Shown here one piece after another: positions 6,641-10,912 of a DNA stretch of 10,912 nt (its first letter is position 1; each line of letters starts with the position of its first letter). The position numbers and the translations under genes were made by a program. Under the pieces are notes generated by a model. It ran no database searches. It saw only the letters and a list, made by a program, of their open reading frames with translations, and was not told where the DNA came from. This DNA is from Owenia fusiformis (Eukaryota > Annelida > Polychaeta > Sabellida > Oweniidae): assembly GCA_903813345.2 (NCBI GenBank), contig CAIIXF020000466.1:1-10912 (forward strand), in the 5' to 3' direction.

Positions 6641-7044
6641 CATATTTTATCTTAAGCATGATGTGAAATTATTGTCATGGGCCCAACCAGCTTTCAGATG
6701 GGGGGGGGGGGGCGATCGTGGCATGAGCAACCCAAAAATGTTTTTAAGATGAGTTTTACAAAAATTGATGCAATTTCCTTCAAAATTGAGCTAGGAGCTT
6801 CAAGTCAAAAGCATTTTAATCCAATACTTACAACAGATTGAATGCACTAGTATTTCTTAAATAATTTTTATGTTTTTCTAACCTGGGTAGCATAACTAAG
6901 ATAAAATTAGTTTTTGTTCAAGAGGCATCCCAAATACGGGACTTAATAGACACAAGTGCCCATGATAACATTTTGGGTGTGTAATTTTACACTGTCATTA
7001 ACTTAAACTTAGTCTGTTTGTTATAATTCAATACTTAATAGGCA
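6641..7044. other. Non-coding stretch with a 13-G run
   Basis: No exon or gene seen. A homopolymer of 13 G lies at 6700-6712. A segment around 6927-6960 resembles one on the far side of the minisatellite. Confidence 0.5.
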
Positions 7045-8410
7045 ATGGTGGCATTCAAAAGCACGACAGTGCTCCAAAATGATGATCCAAAAAAGCATAC
7101 CAGTGCCCCATCCCAGTGCCCCAAAGCATTCTAGTGGCCCCTGTGGGCCCCCTAAGCAGCATTCTAGTGGTCCCTGTGGCCCCCCCAAGCAGCATACTTG
7201 CGGCTCCTATGACTCACAAAATCATCCTAGTGGCCCTCAGATGCCCCAAAAAGCATCCCAATAGCCCCCAGATGCCCCCCCCAAAAAAAAGCATCATAGT
7301 GGCCCCATGTGGCCTCTAAAAACATCCTAGTGCTTCTATGAGGCCCTCAAAAGTATCCTAGTACCCCTCTGTGACCCATGACATCAACCCAGTGCCCCCC
7401 ATGTGGCCCCAAAACTTTGCCCAGAAAAGAATCTCAGTGGCCCAAAGTAGCCTCTTAAAGCACTCCAATGGCCCCAAGATCATTCTAAATGCCCCAAAAG
7501 CTTCCCAGTTCGACCCCAGTGACCCCCCAAAAGCATACTACTAGTGACACACAGTGGCCCAAAAAAGCATCCTAGTGGCCCCCAAAAGCATCCTATCGAC
7601 CCCTGTGGCCCCTAAAAGCATCTCAATGGCCTCTAAAAGCCCCCCGTGGACTCCAAAATCATTCTACTTGCCCCCAGTGGCCTCAAAAGCTTCCCATTGC
7701 CCCTGCCAGTGGTCCCCAAAAAGCATTCTAGTGACACCCAGTGGCCCAAAAAAGCATCCAAGTGGCCCAACTATGCCCCTTAAAAGCATCCTAGTGGCCC
7801 CCGAAAGCATCCCTTGGCCCTTCTGTGGTCTCAAAAACCATCTCAGTGGCCCCAGGTGGCCCCTAAAAGCACTTCAATGGGCTCCAAAATCATTCTAGTG
7901 GCCCCCAGTGGCCAAAAAAACTTCCCATTTGCTGCCCCAGTGACCCCCCAAAAGCATACTAGTGACACCCAGTGGCCCAAAAAGCATCCAAGTGGCCCCA
8001 TTATGCCCCCTATAAGCATCCTTGTGGCCCCTAAAAGCATCCTAGTGGCAATCGAAAGCATCCCATTGGCCCCCTGTGACCCCAAAAAGCATCTTAGTGG
8101 CCCCTGAAAGCATCCTATTGGCCCCCAGTGGCCCCCAAAACCATCCTAGTGCCCCCCCCCCCCCCGAGGCTGCCAAAAGCATGCAAATGGCTCCTCATGG
8201 ACATAAAAAGCACCCTAGTGGCCCCCTGTGAACCCATAAAGCATCCCAGTGGCCCCCCCTCAAACGTATCCCAGTGGAGCCCCGTGGCCTCCAAATGCAT
8301 CCTAGTAGACCCCTTGTGGTCCCAAAAGACATTTAAGTGGCCCTGATGGCACCCAAAAACATGCAAGTGGCCCTCAATAGCATGGCAGTGACCCCCTATG
8401 GCATCAAAAG
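7045..8410. repeat. Large degenerate C-rich minisatellite with higher-order structure
   Basis: About 1.35 kb built from diverged copies of a core close to AAAGCATCCTAGTGGCCCC. Core-to-core spacings measured from the sequence include 33, 33, 30, 31, 38, 31 and 31 bp in the left part, and 21 and 30 further right. The unit is therefore a 21-nt core with or without an about 10-12 nt TGTGGCCCC-type extension. A higher-order pattern runs through about 7471-7990: the block CTTCCCA...GTGACAC-CAGTGGCCC occurs at 7501-7559, 7690-7747 and 7921-7978, spaced about 189 and 231 bp. The plus strand is C-rich and the minus strand G-rich throughout, with a 14-C run at 8152-8165. Open frames on both strands are by-products: spacing is not a multiple of three and stops interrupt every frame. 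Confidence 0.92.
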
Positions 8411-8420
8411 ATATCTGCAA

Positions 8421-9057
8421 AAAACAAATGACCTTGAACTTGCTGAGGAATCTACTATTCTAGTATCTTCTTTTCTAAGAAATATAAAGAACTAATGATA
8501 CAGTGCTGACATCTTCCAATATACTAAAAAAAACGTGCCATATTTGGGACATAGACACTAATGGGTTAAAGCCCTTCTTCTATCTAATGGTTCTATCTTT
8601 TTTGTTATAGTGGGGGGGGGGTATGTTAATCCAATATGATGTTGGTGAATATGCCAGGTGAATCATATGGACACAAAACGTATTATTTTAATCAGTATGA
8701 AATATCAAACAATCCCTTTTTGAGAGCTGGTTGCAAACATCCTTTTTACAAGTTGAAAATTACCGAAATATATTATTGTAACGGTCTGCTAAACGAAATT
8801 ATTAATGCATAAAGCTTTCGCAGTTGCGGCAGTATGATATTTTAATGTCTATTTCACTGAAACACAAAAACGGAGCAACACTTTAAATATGAATCCTGTG
8901 TGGTAGACTAATCGGAAATAAACCGGTTTTGTAACTACGAGGAAGCAAACCTTGACGGAAAACGCAATTCGAACGCGAGTTTAAAACTATTATCTGTAAT
9001 CTGATTGGTTGATTTTATATCAACTCACGATTGAATCGAATGTTAGATCGCCAGCGT
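8421..9057. other. Non-coding stretch between minisatellite and LTR
   Basis: No coding evidence. It includes a 10-G run at 8612-8621 and a segment at about 8536-8565 that resembles the left flank of the minisatellite. Confidence 0.5.
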
Positions 9058-9706
9058 TGTAGGGCGTCAGACGATATCTGGAGGCACGACTACAAGGTAG
9101 GGCTATGCACATTTTCTAGGTGAAAGGATTCCTGTTCATGGACTTGATGTGACATCGGGATAAAGACTTCAACGACGATAGACAGCAATGAGCAACCTAA
9201 GATAAAAGATTCGTAAGCTGTGAATCTACAGCAGTCCGTTGGGGTGCCGTAGAAGCTGGAATTCGTTGATCGAAGAAACTATCACCGTGGGATTTCAACA
9301 CACAGTCAGCCAAGTTCCCCGCCATCTCGAGCAGAACTTTCCACGCCCACTTGAAGGACGATTTCCCACAACCATGTGCCTTATATCGTCTCGCATAGCT
9401 TTTATTATATTTTAATAGACATTTTAAATAGACATTTCTGTAGCTCTGGTTTAAAGTACATTTTACATAGACAATTCTATAATAATTGATTAGATTACTA
9501 GCATCATAAATACCATTGTTCTTTCTCTCAGTGCAATATTACTATTTTGATCATACTGTTCTCTATGTTGATTTTAAATAAATAAACCTTGTACATATTG
9601 TTATATTTTACATCACTTGTGTTGCATATGTGTTGTATGTTGTATTTGATATATTAGGTTCTGTTTAAAAAAAGTCCCTTTCCCCTCCCCGTTTCGTCCG
9701 GTTACA
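9058..9706 (+). mobile_element. Probable 5' LTR of an LTR retrotransposon
   Basis: The right edge is the best evidence: GGTTACA at 9700-9706 is followed after two bases by TGGTGGCAGC, a typical retrotransposon primer binding site. LTRs usually begin TG and end CA. A TGTAGGGCG at 9058 is the most likely left end, giving about 649 bp. Inside lie a TATA-like AT-rich tract (about 9400-9415) and overlapping AATAAA polyadenylation signals at 9577-9586, with the GT-rich stretch expected after a cleavage site. Order and strand fit U3-R-U5 reading rightward. The left boundary is inferred, no second LTR is in the window, and no target-site duplication could be checked. Confidence 0.55.
9577..9586 (+). 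terminator. Polyadenylation signal pair within the putative LTR
   Basis: Two overlapping AATAAA hexamers (9577-9582 and 9581-9586), followed about 20-60 bp on by a T/GT-rich stretch (TTGTGTTGCATATGTGTTG). This is a usual layout for 3' end formation and would mark the R region of an LTR. Confidence 0.5.
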
Positions 9707-9708
9707 TT

Positions 9709-9718
9709 TGGTGGCAGC
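9709..9718 (+). promoter_or_regulatory. Primer binding site, fits tRNA-Leu 3' end
   Basis: TGGTGGCAGC is the complement of GCTGCCACCA. That is the 3' end, with CCA, that I recall for eukaryotic tRNA-Leu of the AAG/UAG type. The match is ten bases; the next two bases (TT) would have to be GG to extend it. It sits two bases after the ACA end of the putative LTR, as expected for a minus-strand primer site. Confidence 0.6.
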
Positions 9719-10912
9719 TTACAGACAGCAACAACTACGTCTGCGTCTCCGGCCTGAAAAAGAGGGGGAAAGGTGTCTGCAAGCAGAAACCAGAGATCTG
9801 CATTTCCGGCCAGGAACACAGCAACACGAGGTAAACCGCTCAGCCATACGCATTTCGTACGCATAGTGAAGCTACGGGATATCCATCCACAGTTTCCTGC
9901 AAGTGACTTGGTTGCCGATCTACAGTTGCTTCAAATTTGGAATTCAAGATTGAGCAAGTTATGGTGAGAGTCAAGATCGCCATTTCCTTTGTGCTTGATC
10001 GTGACGTCATCCAACGGTAGTATCATATATGTACGGTAACCAGTAACCAGGTACATTGTAGTTCAAATATGTAAAGTTTGTAAAACACTGTTAACTTTTT
10101 GTAAATCTTAAAGTTAGTGTAAATGTAGTGTAAACTCTAGTATAGCTCAAACTAGTGTAAAACGTACTGTATCATGTATGCATGGATGCATGCGTAGCTT
10201 TATTGTAGGCCAGGGATTTGTAGGTCTTATCGCAAAAAGCGTAACCCAGTAAACATACAGGAGTACGGCAACACGACCTCAAGAAATCCAGTAGATTTTA
10301 TGCAATGCTGCATGTAATTTCGAGTCAACGCGGTCCAGTGGTTTCAGCTATCATCTAGGAATTCAGCAAGTAGCAGTGTATTCGACACTCCAATGCAGTG
10401 CAGCAACGTTGATTCATGCTTCAGCGTACTTCGGAGAGCTGTTCCATCGAGCTAGTGCAGTCCAGCAGAGACGTGCAGTATTAAGTGCATCTCTACAAAG
10501 AGCCATTAGCAGTGCAGTGTAACGACGCTGTAGTGAGGCAGTGCAGTTCGTGTACCCTTGCTGATGCTGAGTATGGTAATGCAATGGAATTTTAAATGTG
10601 TTGAAATGAACAGTTTATACGTTTGCTGAACTGTCGAATTGTTATTTATGTGAAGATATTTTACCAGTATTTTATATGATCGTGTATTGTCACCAGTAGC
10701 TATTGAAAATTGATGCGACTCATTGTATAACTCGCCACAGTTTTAGATGTACAAGCCCAGTAAGGACATTTGTAACTATTCTATATTCTCATCAGTTTTA
10801 GGTTATTGTATATGTAACCAGTTGTAGGTTGTATTGCTGATGTTCGCATTGGATATTTCAATCAGTGACCTTCAAGCAGTGACCCTGAGCAGAAACCTCA
10901 ATAACTTCAAGC
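9719..10912 (+). other. Leader-like non-coding region after the primer binding site
   Basis: No gag-like frame or zinc knuckle is visible; the longest plus-strand frame is about 64 codons with no motif. Scattered GTGTAAA-type repeats occur around 10080-10170 and CAGTGCAG-type repeats around 10330-10560. A perfect CRE palindrome TGACGTCA lies at 10002-10009. Either gag starts beyond the window, or the element is decayed or non-autonomous. Confidence 0.45.

Noticed and set aside
7079-7264. SGPCGPPKQH-type repeated peptide that looks collagen- or silk-like
   Set aside because: It holds for only two units, where the spacing happens to be 33 bp (a multiple of three). It then breaks down as the spacing shifts to 30, 31 and 38.
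7554-8107. Open frames of 97-114 codons on the plus strand within the minisatellite, with repeated APKSILVAP-like peptides
   Set aside because: They are translations of a repeat whose spacing is not a multiple of three. Comparable frames exist on the minus strand (7843-8085, 8115-8420), and none keeps a constant repeat peptide. There are no splice or start features.
7045-8410. CRISPR-like array
   Set aside because: The repeats are degenerate and directly adjoining with no unique spacers of constant size, and the surrounding sequence is eukaryotic.
9613-9967. Short frames on both strands over the LTR end and leader
   Set aside because: They cross the LTR end and primer site, have no motif, and look like chance products of a locally GC-richer stretch.

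Overview
This looks like a stretch of nuclear DNA from an invertebrate animal, probably marine. It is AT-rich and intron-rich, with short extracellular-domain exons bounded by GT/AG splice sites and many decayed repeats. There are no bacterial-style operons or ribosome binding sites. I cannot name the species. The exon types (sushi/CCP, thrombospondin type 1, a chitin-binding-like Cys-rich module) fit molluscs, cephalochordates, hemichordates or echinoderms.

Layout. 1-470: no recognised feature. 530-980: a decayed Tc1/mariner-superfamily transposase on the minus strand, with one terminal-repeat-like end. 981-2435: non-coding, with a diverged direct repeat (1711-1790 and 2082-2160). 2436-5041: the coding heart of the window, six plus-strand exons that are all symmetric phase 1-1. 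In order they encode a 53-residue Cys-rich module, a spondin-type TSP1 domain, two sushi domains (CCP-A, CCP-B), a second Cys-rich module, and a third sushi domain (CCP-C). No signal peptide exon, start codon or final exon was found, so the gene probably extends beyond these exons. Between CCP-B and the second Cys-rich module lies a small open frame with an NPxxY motif, either a chance ORF, a GPCR relic or an alternative last exon.

5042-9057 is non-coding. It holds a repeat family with X-box, octamer and CRE-like sites (about 5700-6640). It also holds a large degenerate C-rich minisatellite (about 7045-8410) with a higher-order pattern. From about 9058 the sequence looks like the 5' LTR of a plus-strand LTR retrotransposon, followed by a primer binding site that fits the 3' end of tRNA-Leu. 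The remaining 1.2 kb has no gag-like open frame.

How the parts fit. The six exons read as one modular secreted protein built by exon shuffling and internal duplication: module 1 plus CCP-B resemble module 2 plus CCP-C. The combination suggests an extracellular carbohydrate-, matrix- or complement-like binding protein. That role is inferred from domain types only. Everything else in the window appears to be transposon or repeat material.
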